Source of the DNA: Bacteriovoracaceae bacterium
GTDB lineage: Bacteria; Bdellovibrionota; Bacteriovoracia; Bacteriovoracales; Bacteriovoracaceae
Length of the DNA: 64,000 nucleotides
Direction: 5' to 3'
Assembly (NCBI GenBank): GCA_024711325.1
Contig: JANJTC010000005.1
Span: 1,268,172-1,332,171, forward strand
In this document: positions 54,809-63,653 of the stretch, in pieces
Numbering within the stretch: position 1 is the first letter of the stretch
Layout of the letters: the number at the start of each line of letters is the position of its first letter
Notes under the pieces: generated by a model
What the model was told of the DNA's origin: nothing
Seen by the model: the letters and a program-made list of their open reading frames with translations, nothing else
The model's database searches: none
Made by a program: the position numbers and the translations under genes

Positions 54809-55194
54809 TTTTCTTCTTCCAGTGCTTCATCATTGAACATAACCTGAATCTCTTTGTCTTGCCAGGCCGATGTTTCCTTCCAGCTTTCTAATTTTGAATT
54901 CAAATAGCCTTTAATAAAATCCCGAGAATTGGTAGCACTTGGAGAAGAAGGCGCATTGGTATCCTGCTTGAGGTAGACCACAATAGTACCTTCGATAATT
55001 TCAATATGATCAGGCTCAATGACCAGCTTCATGTCATCGCTGATATTCTCCCTCACAATGGGGAATACTTCCTCTTCAATCTTAGTTTCTTCACTTGAAA
55101 GGAACTGTTTCTTGATTGTTTGACCGGCAAAGTAGCCAACAAGTGCCAGCACCGGAAGAATGTAAATTAATTTGTTAGTTTGTTTCTTTTTCAT
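54805..55194 (-). CDS. Membrane-anchored hypothetical protein coupled to prfC
   Basis: The 129-residue protein starts MKKKQTNKLIYILPVLALV, with one N-terminal membrane helix and an acidic soluble part rich in Glu and Asp, ending NDEALEEEN. Its ATG overlaps the prfC TGA (55191-55194), so it is translationally coupled to release factor 3. A longer in-frame start (55263) would lie inside prfC. No domain was recognised. The soluble part should face the periplasm by the positive-inside rule. Confidence 0.65.
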   Translation of the reverse strand: MKKKQTNKLIYILPVLALVGYFAGQTIKKQFLSSEETKIEEEVFPIVRENISDDMKLVIEPDHIEIIEGTIVVYLKQDTNAPSSPSATNSRDFIKGYLNSKLESWKETSAWQDKEIQVMFNDEALEEEN

Positions 55195-56792
55195 TCGATG
55201 TAATCCGAGTTTTTGAAAAACTGAACATTTGGATTTTTCTCCATGGCCAGTCTTAGGTCCCATTCAGTTCTTACAGCAAAGCATAATCGCTTTTCCTTAT
55301 CTTCCATGATAACCGATGAGTATTCCTGGGCAAACTTTTCTTCATCTTTTTTATCTTTAAATTTTAGCCATCTTACTCCGGCCCAGGCAACTGGTTCATA
55401 GTTGGCAGGAACTGAGTATTCATCCTCAAGACGGAACTTCACCACCTCAAATTGAAGAGCACCAACTGCCCCGAGCATCTTCTCATTTGTTTGCCGACGA
55501 ATGAAAAGTTGAGTGGCACCTTCTTCTGATAGTTGCGCCAGTCCTTTCTCAAGGTGCTTGGCCTTCATAGGATCTTTTGCGGTCACCCGCATAAAAAGCT
55601 CAGGAGAGAAGCTTGGAATACCTGTATAACGGATCTGTTTTTTGCCCATGGTGAAGGTGTCACCAATTTGATACTTGCCCGTATCATAGAGACCGATAAT
55701 ATCGCCCGCCAACGCTTCTTCAGCAATATCCCGATCCCGTGCCTGGAAAATAAGTGGAGTGGCAATTCTAATCTCTTTACCAGTTCTGACATGATAAAGT
55801 TTATCGTTACGCTCAAAACGGCCTGAACAGACACGCATAAATGAAATGCGATCCCGGTGCTTAGGATCCATGTTTGCCTGGATTTTGAAAATAAACCCAG
55901 TGAATTCTTTATCTGTCGGATCAATGGTGATTCTTTCTGAGCTTGAATCAAATGGTGGTAATACTGCCTCTCTGGGTCTCGGAGTAGGAGCAATTTGAGT
56001 TATCAGATCAAGGGTCTCTTTAACACCGAAGTTTTTTAAGGCCGATCCAAAGAAGACCGGAGTTTGAATTCCGGCCTGGTATTCTTCCATTGAAAACTCA
56101 GGAATAAGTGTTTCCACCATTTCAAGTTCTTCTTTTAATTTAGTGACCAGAGCATCACCAATGGCCCCTTTCAAAGAAGGTGCGTCCAGATCGGAGGCAT
56201 CCACATAACTTGGCGAAAAAGGATCTCTTGAATCTTTAAAACTTAAAATTTGTTTTGTTTTAAAATCATAGACTCCTTTAAAGTCGACTCCATTTCCAAC
56301 AGGCCAGGTCATGGGAATACACTGAATTTTAAGAATAGATTCAATATTATCTAAAAGTTCAAAAGGATCCATGGCCTCACGATCAAATTTATTCATGAAA
56401 GTGACAATAGGGGTATCCCGCATACGACAAACTTCCATAAGTTTAATCGTCTGGGCCTCAACACCTTTAGCAGAATCAATCATCATCAAAACGGATTCAA
56501 CTGCCGTAAGAGTTCGATAAGTATCTTCGGAGAAATCTTTATGCCCGGGAGTATCAAGGAGGTGAAGAGCGCGCTCGTTATATTCAAAACTCATTACTGA
56601 AGAGGTGATAGAAATTCCGCGCTGCTTTTCCAGTTCCATCCAGTCAGACTTAGCATAATCCCCAGTCTTTGACTTAACCATTCCAGCTTCACGTACAACA
56701 CCCCCAAACCACAAGAGCTTTTCTGTCATAGTCGTTTTACCGGCATCTGGATGGGAAATGATGGCAAAGGTACATCGAGGTTTAAAACTCAT
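55191..56792 (-). CDS. prfC: Peptide chain release factor 3
   Basis: The 533-residue GTPase has P-loop SHPDAGKTTMTEKLL, SGISI-type switch I (KQRGISITSSVM), DTPGHKDFSEDTYR and NKFDREAMDP, the complete RF3 signature. RF3 recycles RF1 and RF2 from the ribosome after peptide release. The length and motifs are normal. It is followed by an overlapping small membrane-protein gene. The gap on its 5' side, 140 bases to the next divergent kinase, is AT rich and may hold both promoters. Confidence 0.96.
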   Translation of the reverse strand: MSFKPRCTFAIISHPDAGKTTMTEKLLWFGGVVREAGMVKSKTGDYAKSDWMELEKQRGISITSSVMSFEYNERALHLLDTPGHKDFSEDTYRTLTAVESVLMMIDSAKGVEAQTIKLMEVCRMRDTPIVTFMNKFDREAMDPFELLDNIESILKIQCIPMTWPVGNGVDFKGVYDFKTKQILSFKDSRDPFSPSYVDASDLDAPSLKGAIGDALVTKLKEELEMVETLIPEFSMEEYQAGIQTPVFFGSALKNFGVKETLDLITQIAPTPRPREAVLPPFDSSSERITIDPTDKEFTGFIFKIQANMDPKHRDRISFMRVCSGRFERNDKLYHVRTGKEIRIATPLIFQARDRDIAEEALAGDIIGLYDTGKYQIGDTFTMGKKQIRYTGIPSFSPELFMRVTAKDPMKAKHLEKGLAQLSEEGATQLFIRRQTNEKMLGAVGALQFEVVKFRLEDEYSVPANYEPVAWAGVRWLKFKDKKDEEKFAQEYSSVIMEDKEKRLCFAVRTEWDLRLAMEKNPNVQFFKNSDYIE

Positions 56793-56932
56793 GAGATAGT
56801 GTCCTTAATAAGTTCGGCATTGAGCGTAAAACTTTGATATCAGTAAATGTAAGAAATGTATATTAAATACGTCTATCGCTCTTAAGAATTAATTCATCTC
56901 ACTGTAAGAAATTTAACCTTTAATATATTTCT

Positions 56933-58315
56933 ATGAAGACTTCGATTGAATTTCTCTTCGTCTTATCCCTTTTTGTAACACTTCTGATGGGAGGACTTTC
57001 TTATCTGAATTACCGAAGAAGTAAGACTAAGCAGATGGCACACTTTTCCGAATTATGGCTGGCACTGTCAGTTAATGTCATCGCCTGTGGAGTTTTTCAG
57101 CACATGCTTCCCCAAGTGGTTGCCCTTTCCATGGTAGGGTGGATCTGGCCCATCCGTGGATTTCGATTATTCCTGGAAGATCTGGCCCTGAAAGAACTTT
57201 TCCATCGGTGGGAGTTAATCACTCTGGGGCTAGGCGGATTTATTTCAGTCGCCATGGCCTCATATGGTTATACCTTCACTCAATATACTTTGCCTTTTAC
57301 TCTGAGTGTGGTTTTCGTAGGCCTTAGTATGGTGACCGAGGCAAGAAAAAAAATTGCCGGTAAAGAATCCTCACTTCTTCTCAAATTGGCACTCTATCTG
57401 ACGGGACTATTTTTCCTTTCTCGTCTGGCCTTTCCTTTCTGGCGAGTTAATCCGCTGACGGAGAGTTATGGACTGTTAGTAGAGCTAATTCTTAGTATCA
57501 GTTTTTCTGGATGCGGACTCATGGTTTACATGGATCAGATGAAAAATAAACATGATGTAGAGATGGCAACCATGCTGAAAGAGAGAAATGATAAACTTTT
57601 TGGTCAATCAAAATATGCAGAACTAGGAATGATGTCGGCCGGGATTGCCCATGAAATTAATAATCCTCTGGCCGTTATCCAGGCCCGAACGACTCAACTT
57701 TTACGAATCTATCGTGACCCGAATAAACAAAAAGATCTGGCCGATGGCCTTCAGCAAATACTTTACACTTCTGAACGAATTAACCGAACGATTCAAGGGG
57801 TAAGGGAGTTTGTTCATCAGGATGAAAAAGGTCCAGTGACTGAGATTCCTCTCAAACTTTTAGTCGACGATGTGCTGGCCTTTACCGGTCAGAGGATGAA
57901 AAACCATGGAGTCAATTTACGTTTTTATGGTCTGGAGAATTTTTCTGTTGTAGGGAATAAGATTCAATTGGAACAGATTATCTTAAACCTTCTCAATAAC
58001 TCTTTTGATGCCATTGAGTTTCTTCCCGATAAATGGATTGAAGTCAGCGTTCATCAAAGTGATGATAAAATTCAGATTTATTTTAAAGATTCTGGTAATG
58101 GAATTCCTCCTGAAATTGCTTCCCGGATTATGGAGCCTTTTTTCTCAACCAAGGATCTAGGTAAGGGAACCGGTCTGGGTCTGGCATTAGCACGTGGTAT
58201 AGCTGAAAAACATGGAGGTTCCCTCCAGTATGTGAGCGGCACCACGCATACGACATTTTTGCTTGAGCTTCCAAAAAGTGCTACTCAGGAATGGGATCTA
58301 CCCCTTCTTCATTAA
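56933..58315 (+). CDS. Membrane sensor histidine kinase, paralogue of the kinase at 53459
   Basis: The 460-residue kinase has the same layout as the 53459 gene: six or seven membrane helices (about 5-200), the phosphoacceptor His at 240 in AGIAHEINNPLAVI, NLLNNSFDAI, DSGNGIPPEIA and GKGTGLGLALARG. The membrane modules share WIWPIRGF versus WIWRIRTM and FTQYTLP versus FTLFTLP at matching positions. No response regulator is adjacent. The 3' end overlaps a small gene on the opposite strand by 35 bases. Confidence 0.88.
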   Translation: MKTSIEFLFVLSLFVTLLMGGLSYLNYRRSKTKQMAHFSELWLALSVNVIACGVFQHMLPQVVALSMVGWIWPIRGFRLFLEDLALKELFHRWELITLGLGGFISVAMASYGYTFTQYTLPFTLSVVFVGLSMVTEARKKIAGKESSLLLKLALYLTGLFFLSRLAFPFWRVNPLTESYGLLVELILSISFSGCGLMVYMDQMKNKHDVEMATMLKERNDKLFGQSKYAELGMMSAGIAHEINNPLAVIQARTTQLLRIYRDPNKQKDLADGLQQILYTSERINRTIQGVREFVHQDEKGPVTEIPLKLLVDDVLAFTGQRMKNHGVNLRFYGLENFSVVGNKIQLEQIILNLLNNSFDAIEFLPDKWIEVSVHQSDDKIQIYFKDSGNGIPPEIASRIMEPFFSTKDLGKGTGLGLALARGIAEKHGGSLQYVSGTTHTTFLLELPKSATQEWDLPLLH

Positions 58316-58523
58316 TTCTGGTCTCTTCAAATTCTCTCAAGTCATCACTGACTTGTTCTTGTCGTTGCTCCTGCTCCATCATTTCAAATAAGTTTAGTCT
58401 TTTATCGGGTCTGAGCTCTTCATAGGGATGAAGGATATCGTCCTGAGTCAGTAACTCAACTTGTGATGCCTGGGCACTGACAAGCAGGAAGAGAGAAGTG
58501 GAGAATAAGAGTATTCGCTTCAT
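58281..58523 (-). CDS. Small secreted acidic protein
   Basis: The 80-residue product has a convincing signal peptide (MKRILLFSTSLFLLVSAQA) followed by a Glu/Gln-rich, probably helical mature part (EMMEQEQRQEQVSDDLREF). It overlaps the end of the histidine kinase by 35 bases on the opposite strand. No ribosome site of note is seen, so the gene call rests on the signal peptide. Function unknown. Confidence 0.5.
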   Translation of the reverse strand: MKRILLFSTSLFLLVSAQASQVELLTQDDILHPYEELRPDKRLNLFEMMEQEQRQEQVSDDLREFEETRINEEGVDPIPE

Positions 58524-58663
58524 ACGGGAATCATAAACAGGGCGCAGATTAGACGTCTTCTAAAGAAGGGCATAATTTTCAAGACGTATGACGCTAACTT
58601 ATTGTATAAAAAATCTAAAAAAAATTTTAGTCATACCCTGTTAATCCTTTCAAGGTGAAAGTC

Positions 58664-59713
58664 ATGAATGAATTCTTAACGCACTTTAATGAGGCTCCTT
58701 ATTTCAGGTTCTTCGCCATCTCTCTGGGTGTTTATCTTGTATTGTGGTTTGTTAAGGCCATATTACTGGTGAAATTAAAAAGTATTCTTGAAAGGAATGA
58801 TAATCCTTACGATGACATGTTTATAGATGCTCTGGCAAAAACCAAGCTTTTATTTATTCTTTCAGTCGCTCTTTATGCAGGATCTCACGCTCTGCTTTTA
58901 AACAAGAATATTACAGCAATCATTACGAAGTTGCTGGTGGTTGTCGTGGGGATCCAATTTATTATTTGGGGCCGACAATTAATTAACAGCTGGCTTTCAA
59001 TTACCATTATTCGTAAGAATAATGACCCATCAGTTAAGACTTCACTTAATTTTGTAGGCATTCTCTTAAAAACTCTTTTCATTGCTTTAGTTGTATTATT
59101 CGTTCTGAATAATTTGGGTGTTGATGTGACCACCTTTGTGGCCGGTTTGGGAGTAGGGGGGGTTGCCATTGCTCTGGCCACTCAAAACATCCTGGGAGAC
59201 TTATTTTCTTCTTTATCTATTATTTTGGATAAACCTTTCATCGTAGGAGATTTTATTAATCTTGGGCCCGACACCATGGGAACGATTGAGCATGTTGGTC
59301 TTAAAACAACCAGAGTAAAAAGTCTCTCCGGAGAGCAAATTGTTATTTCAAACTCAGATCTTCTTTCCTCGAGGATCAGAAACTTCAAGCGCATGGAAGA
59401 GCGTAGAGTAGTTTTTCAGTTAGGTGTGACTTATCAAACAAAAAGGGAAGACTTACAAAGAGCACCTGAACTCATAAAAAAAATCATCGTTGATGAACCA
59501 CAGGCGCGATTTGATCGTGCTCACTTCATACGCTTTGGCGCATCCTCATTAGACTTTGAAATCGTCTACTGGGTCACTAATCCTGATTATAATCTGTATG
59601 CGGATATTCATCAGAGAATTTTATATTCAATTCATGAAACTTTTGAGTCCAATGGACTGGATTTTGCTTATCCAACACAGACACTCTTTGTGCATAAAAC
59701 AGAAGTTGAATAA
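58664..59713 (+). CDS. MscS-family mechanosensitive channel
   Basis: The 349-residue protein has four or five membrane helices and the MscS pore helix with small-residue pattern (VAGLGVGGVAIALATQNI, residues about 160-178), followed by the beta domain (GDFINLGPDTMGTIEHVGLKT, shortened here to GDFINLGPDTMG) and a C-terminal alpha/beta domain. It opens under membrane tension to release solutes during hypo-osmotic shock. ATG 58664 follows AAGGTG; GTG 58655 lies inside that ribosome site. It stands alone between an unrelated small gene and gcvP. Confidence 0.92.
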   Translation: MNEFLTHFNEAPYFRFFAISLGVYLVLWFVKAILLVKLKSILERNDNPYDDMFIDALAKTKLLFILSVALYAGSHALLLNKNITAIITKLLVVVVGIQFIIWGRQLINSWLSITIIRKNNDPSVKTSLNFVGILLKTLFIALVVLFVLNNLGVDVTTFVAGLGVGGVAIALATQNILGDLFSSLSIILDKPFIVGDFINLGPDTMGTIEHVGLKTTRVKSLSGEQIVISNSDLLSSRIRNFKRMEERRVVFQLGVTYQTKREDLQRAPELIKKIIVDEPQARFDRAHFIRFGASSLDFEIVYWVTNPDYNLYADIHQRILYSIHETFESNGLDFAYPTQTLFVHKTEVE

Positions 59714-59735
59714 TTACTTGCTGTTTCAAGAAGGT

Positions 59736-59761
59736 CTGGGTCAGCGAAAACGCTGACCCAG
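59736..59761. terminator. Perfect 11-bp hairpin between convergent mscS-like and gcvP genes
   Basis: CTGGGTCAGCG (59736-59746) pairs perfectly with CGCTGACCCAG (59751-59761) around AAAA. Neither side has a strong T-run, but it is the only structure in the 55-base convergent gap and probably marks the transcript ends of both genes. Confidence 0.6.
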
Positions 59762-59768
59762 GTACCAA

Positions 59769-62700
59769 TTACTGATTTCGATGACTGTTAAGAATTAATT
59801 CGCAAATATCACCTGGAGTAGAATTTCGGAGTTTCTCCGCATCCACACGATCAGGGATAATTTCCGGAAGATTACTTGTAATCTTCTCCGACAGAACAGG
59901 ATTTTTATTTGCCTGAACTTCATCTACCCGATCAATTGGAGTGAAATGGGGAACTGTCTTTAAAACCTCCGGAGATTCATTGACAAGTTTCAGGATGGTT
60001 TCAACCACTCCAATGAATTGATCGAGTTCTTTCTTAGAATAGGTTTCAGTCGGCTCTATCATGAGTCCATACTGTTCAGGGAAAGCAACCGTCGGTGCGT
60101 GGAAACCAAAATCTAAAAAGAGTTTACCAATACGTGCAATGGAATTTGTCTTCGGTGTACCAGAGACCTCAATCTTCTTAAAGGTTTCAGGAGAAAGAGT
60201 AAGAATGAACTCATGCATCCGTGGTGAATTATTCGCTTCAATCGGAAGACATGGAAAGCTCTTGGATAATTTCTTATGCAAGTATCTGGCAGAAAGAACC
60301 GCCACCTGACTCATCTTTCGAACTCCATCAGAACCGAGGGCCTTGATGTAGGCGTAGGCCCGGATTTTATGAGCGAAATTACCGAAGTGCCTATGAAAAG
60401 ATCCAACTGATTTTTCTGGTTTAACAACGGTAAATTGACCATTGTCTTTGATGACTTGAACTCCCGGCATAAAATCAATCAGGCGAGAAGAAACTGCGAC
60501 TATGGCATCCCCCGGACCGCCTCCTCCATGAGGAATGGTCCAGGTCTTATGTAGATTATTGTGAACAGCATCTACTCCCAATTTGTTTAAATCAATGATG
60601 CCTGCAATGGCATTCATGTTAGCTCCATCCATGTAAACCAGACCGCCAACTTCATGAATCAGTGCACTCATTTCTTTAAACTGTGTTTCAAAAATTCCGG
60701 CAGTGTTAGGATTTGTAACCATGACCCCCGCAACTCGGTGGCCATCTGTTTTTAAGAAGTCTTTGATTTGATCAAGGTTCATCTCTCCGCTTGGCAAGGC
60801 TTCGACAGTGTAAATTCCATAAATATGGCCATCGACAACTTTTGATTCATAACCTGCCATGGTGGCAGTAGCTGGATTAGTACCATGGGCCGAACGAGGA
60901 ATGATGATGACATTTCTCTGGTCACCCTCACCGCGATCACGATGATAGGCCTGAAACATTTTAAGGCCAACAAGTTCACCTTGGGCCCCGGCCACTGGTT
61001 GAGTTGTTACACCTGGAAGGCCAGTGATGGCCTTAAACTGCTCTTGAATTTCATATAGAATTTCTAAGGAACCTTGCACATCCTCAATCGGAGCTTCTGG
61101 ATGAATGTTAGTAAATCCAGGCAGAGATGCAGCGTAGTCGTTAATATAAGGATTATACTTCATGGTGCATGAACCCAGAGGATAGATCCCATCATCCGGA
61201 GAGAGGTTTTGTTTCCCTAGTTTTTCATAATAAGAAATGATCTCCTGCGATTTTAGCTTCGGAATCTCTGGTGCTTCTACTCTCATCATGACTGAACCAA
61301 TCTTAGGTGCTGGTGTCCCGTTCTTGGTCTTGGAAAATTGAGAAGCAAAGAATTTAATCAGTTCATTTACGTCACTTTCAGAATGGATATCTGTAAAACT
61401 CATGAGGATCAGGTTCTCTCCTGAAATTTCCTGATGACGTCCAGAAACGTCCACACCGATTTGAATACCGGCAGCACTAGCAGTTCGAATAAACTCAGTG
61501 GCATTTACCGGAATTTTAAGTGTGAATTCGTTAAAGAAAGCCGAGCCTTTGAATTTAAGCTCTACGCCTTCAAACTGGGTCAGGCCTTCGGCCGCTTTCT
61601 CTGCAAGTGTCCGGGAGGTTTTCAGTGTGGCCTCAAAGCCTTCGTCACCTCGGGCAAGCATGGAAGCACCGGCCACTGTCGCAACAAAGGATTGATTGGA
61701 GCAAATATTAGATGTCGCTTTTTCACGACGAATGTGTTGCTCGCGAGTCGAGAGAATAAGTGCCTTGCAATCCCGGCCCTTAAGATCCTTGGTCTTCCCA
61801 ACATATCTGCCCGCAGTTGATCGAATGGAAGTTTTGTCTTGTTGATTATAACGAATACCAAAAACACCAAGGCCCGGACCTCCAAAATTTGGTCCCAAGG
61901 CCAGGTGCTGACCTTCGGCCACTACCATGTCTGCCCCTTGCATGCTGGTACCGAATTTGACGGGAGCTTTTAGTCCACCTTTACCCAAAATCATAGGATC
62001 AACTACCGCAATGGATTTGATGTTATTAGTTGAACACAGATCAACGATTTCATCGACTGATTCAATATTACCGAGACTATTTACATGAGGAAAGGCCACA
62101 GCGGCCACTTGTGGAGTCGTGTTTAAAATACGCTTTAAGGCCTCCATATCAATCTTACCCGACTGCGGGTTAACCGGAGCACGGATGATTTTTAGATCTG
62201 TACCTTTTGCCTGCGTATCCAGAACTTCTAGATCACCCGGATAAAGAGTATTGGCCACCACAACAGTCGTTGCATCTTTTACCAGTCGCAGAGCACAGTT
62301 CATGGCCTCGTATAGACAAGTTGAACGATCATATAAAGAAGCATTGATGGCCTCAAAACCTGTTAATTGTGAAATGAGAGATTGGTAAATCCAAAGAGTC
62401 TGAAGTGTTCCTTGAGAACGTTCAGGCTGATAGGGAGTATAAGCGGTAGTGAGTCCACGAATATCACAGATTGGTCCAACAACATCAGTTACTTTATACT
62501 GAGGTAAACCATCTCCAAGAAATGAAATCTTCTGCTTGTTTTTTTTTGCCAGATCGTTGACATGGGTAATGAGTTCTTCGTAACTCATGTGCTTGTGCAT
62601 TGGAACGCTTTCCATCTTCACCCCATCTTCAATGTGAGCGTAAAGATCTTCCAGTTTAGATAATCCCAATTCTTTCAACATGAGTTCGATGTCTTTTTCG

Positions 62701-62780
62701 TCGGTACCAATATAAAATGGTTTTAATTCCCGTTTTAATTTTTCGGGATGATAGTTAAGAGGCACGTGTGAACTCTTCAT
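59769..62780 (-). CDS. gcvP: Glycine dehydrogenase (decarboxylating), GcvPA-GcvPB type fused
   Basis: The 1003-residue protein has a first half (about 1-490) like the GcvPA subunit of two-subunit systems (TAYTPYQPERSQGTLQ, TREQHIRREKATSNIC) and a second half (about 510-960) like GcvPB: YPLGSCTMKYNP, PVAGAQGELVGL, SAHGTNPATA, and the PLP lysine in NNLHKTWTIPHGGGGPG. It releases CO2 from glycine and loads aminomethyl onto GcvH. Both halves resemble the two-subunit proteins more than the E. coli single chain. No gcvT or gcvH is adjacent, and I see no glycine riboswitch in the 78-base upstream gap. Confidence 0.92.
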   Translation of the reverse strand: MKSSHVPLNYHPEKLKRELKPFYIGTDEKDIELMLKELGLSKLEDLYAHIEDGVKMESVPMHKHMSYEELITHVNDLAKKNKQKISFLGDGLPQYKVTDVVGPICDIRGLTTAYTPYQPERSQGTLQTLWIYQSLISQLTGFEAINASLYDRSTCLYEAMNCALRLVKDATTVVVANTLYPGDLEVLDTQAKGTDLKIIRAPVNPQSGKIDMEALKRILNTTPQVAAVAFPHVNSLGNIESVDEIVDLCSTNNIKSIAVVDPMILGKGGLKAPVKFGTSMQGADMVVAEGQHLALGPNFGGPGLGVFGIRYNQQDKTSIRSTAGRYVGKTKDLKGRDCKALILSTREQHIRREKATSNICSNQSFVATVAGASMLARGDEGFEATLKTSRTLAEKAAEGLTQFEGVELKFKGSAFFNEFTLKIPVNATEFIRTASAAGIQIGVDVSGRHQEISGENLILMSFTDIHSESDVNELIKFFASQFSKTKNGTPAPKIGSVMMRVEAPEIPKLKSQEIISYYEKLGKQNLSPDDGIYPLGSCTMKYNPYINDYAASLPGFTNIHPEAPIEDVQGSLEILYEIQEQFKAITGLPGVTTQPVAGAQGELVGLKMFQAYHRDRGEGDQRNVIIIPRSAHGTNPATATMAGYESKVVDGHIYGIYTVEALPSGEMNLDQIKDFLKTDGHRVAGVMVTNPNTAGIFETQFKEMSALIHEVGGLVYMDGANMNAIAGIIDLNKLGVDAVHNNLHKTWTIPHGGGGPGDAIVAVSSRLIDFMPGVQVIKDNGQFTVVKPEKSVGSFHRHFGNFAHKIRAYAYIKALGSDGVRKMSQVAVLSARYLHKKLSKSFPCLPIEANNSPRMHEFILTLSPETFKKIEVSGTPKTNSIARIGKLFLDFGFHAPTVAFPEQYGLMIEPTETYSKKELDQFIGVVETILKLVNESPEVLKTVPHFTPIDRVDEVQANKNPVLSEKITSNLPEIIPDRVDAEKLRNSTPGDICELILNSHRNQ

Positions 62781-62894
62781 GATATTTCCTTCTATGAGAA
62801 CTTAATGTTTTAACCCCCATATCCTAGGCCCACGTAAAAGATTTGTTAAGAAATAAGAGTGATTAAATGCAGTTGGTCATTTATACTTTCTGGA

Positions 62895-63617
62895 ATGATT
62901 AAACTAATAAAAGAGGGAAGAATTCTTCCCACCAACGGGCCTGAATTTGATGATCTAAATAAGTTTTCAGAACAGCTGGGACGAGAGCTTGTTTTTGAGT
63001 GGTTAGAGGGTCAGTATTGGCTGCATTCTGATCTTCCCCGAGAGCGACCGATAGGTATTGAAATTGATAAGGAGCTGGTTCGTCATGAGGAATACTTTAA
63101 AAAAAGTTCTCTGCAAAAAGAACTGCTCGCTCGAGCAGTAGGGGTCAAAGGACCTTATCGGCCGAAAGTTCTGGATCTGACGGCCGGAATGTTAGGGGAT
63201 TCTCTTCTTTTACTCAGTTTTGGATGTGAGGTTTGGGCCTGTGAAAGGCATCCAGTGATCCGTTTTTTGATTGAAAGTGCTCTGATGAATGCTCAGCATC
63301 CAAAAATAAAATCCTTTCATTTCCTTCCAGGAGAAGCCTCTTCTATCTTGGAGGCAGCTCCTACGGTTGATGTTATTTATTTTGATCCTATGTTTGAAGA
63401 TGTTAATGAGAAAACCTCGCCCCGGAAAGAGATGCGTATATTTCGAAGTCTCGTGGGTTCGGATGCAGATTCCATCCAGATATTTAAAAAGTCCCTGGAT
63501 TTGAAGGCCAAGAGGCTGGTGGTCAAGCGACCTCGGCAGTCAGCGGTTTTATTTCAGAAACCATCAGTTGAATATATCGGGAAATCGACTCGATATGATG
63601 TGTATTTTTCAGTTTAA
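62895..63617 (+). CDS. rsmJ: RsmJ-like 16S rRNA methyltransferase
   Basis: The 240-residue SAM-dependent methyltransferase has the motif LDLTAGMLGDSLLLLSFGC, shown in part as LDLTAGMLGDS, the CERHPV acidic loop, the catalytic-site IYFDPMFED and the C-terminal RLVVKRPRQSA, plus KSTRYDVY. These match RsmJ (YhiQ), which methylates N2 of G1516 in 16S rRNA in E. coli. The start is uncertain: ATG 62895 begins MIKLIKEGR, and an in-frame GTG at 62859 would add twelve residues. Assigned by motif resemblance, moderately sure of the exact target. Confidence 0.8.
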   Translation: MIKLIKEGRILPTNGPEFDDLNKFSEQLGRELVFEWLEGQYWLHSDLPRERPIGIEIDKELVRHEEYFKKSSLQKELLARAVGVKGPYRPKVLDLTAGMLGDSLLLLSFGCEVWACERHPVIRFLIESALMNAQHPKIKSFHFLPGEASSILEAAPTVDVIYFDPMFEDVNEKTSPRKEMRIFRSLVGSDADSIQIFKKSLDLKAKRLVVKRPRQSAVLFQKPSVEYIGKSTRYDVYFSV

Positions 63618-63653
63618 AAAGATTAGAGTAGTGACTTACTCTGGAGACCATTC

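Noticed and set aside
62781..62894. Glycine riboswitch upstream of gcvP
   Set aside because: The upstream gap is only about 78 bases and lacks the tandem aptamer pattern.
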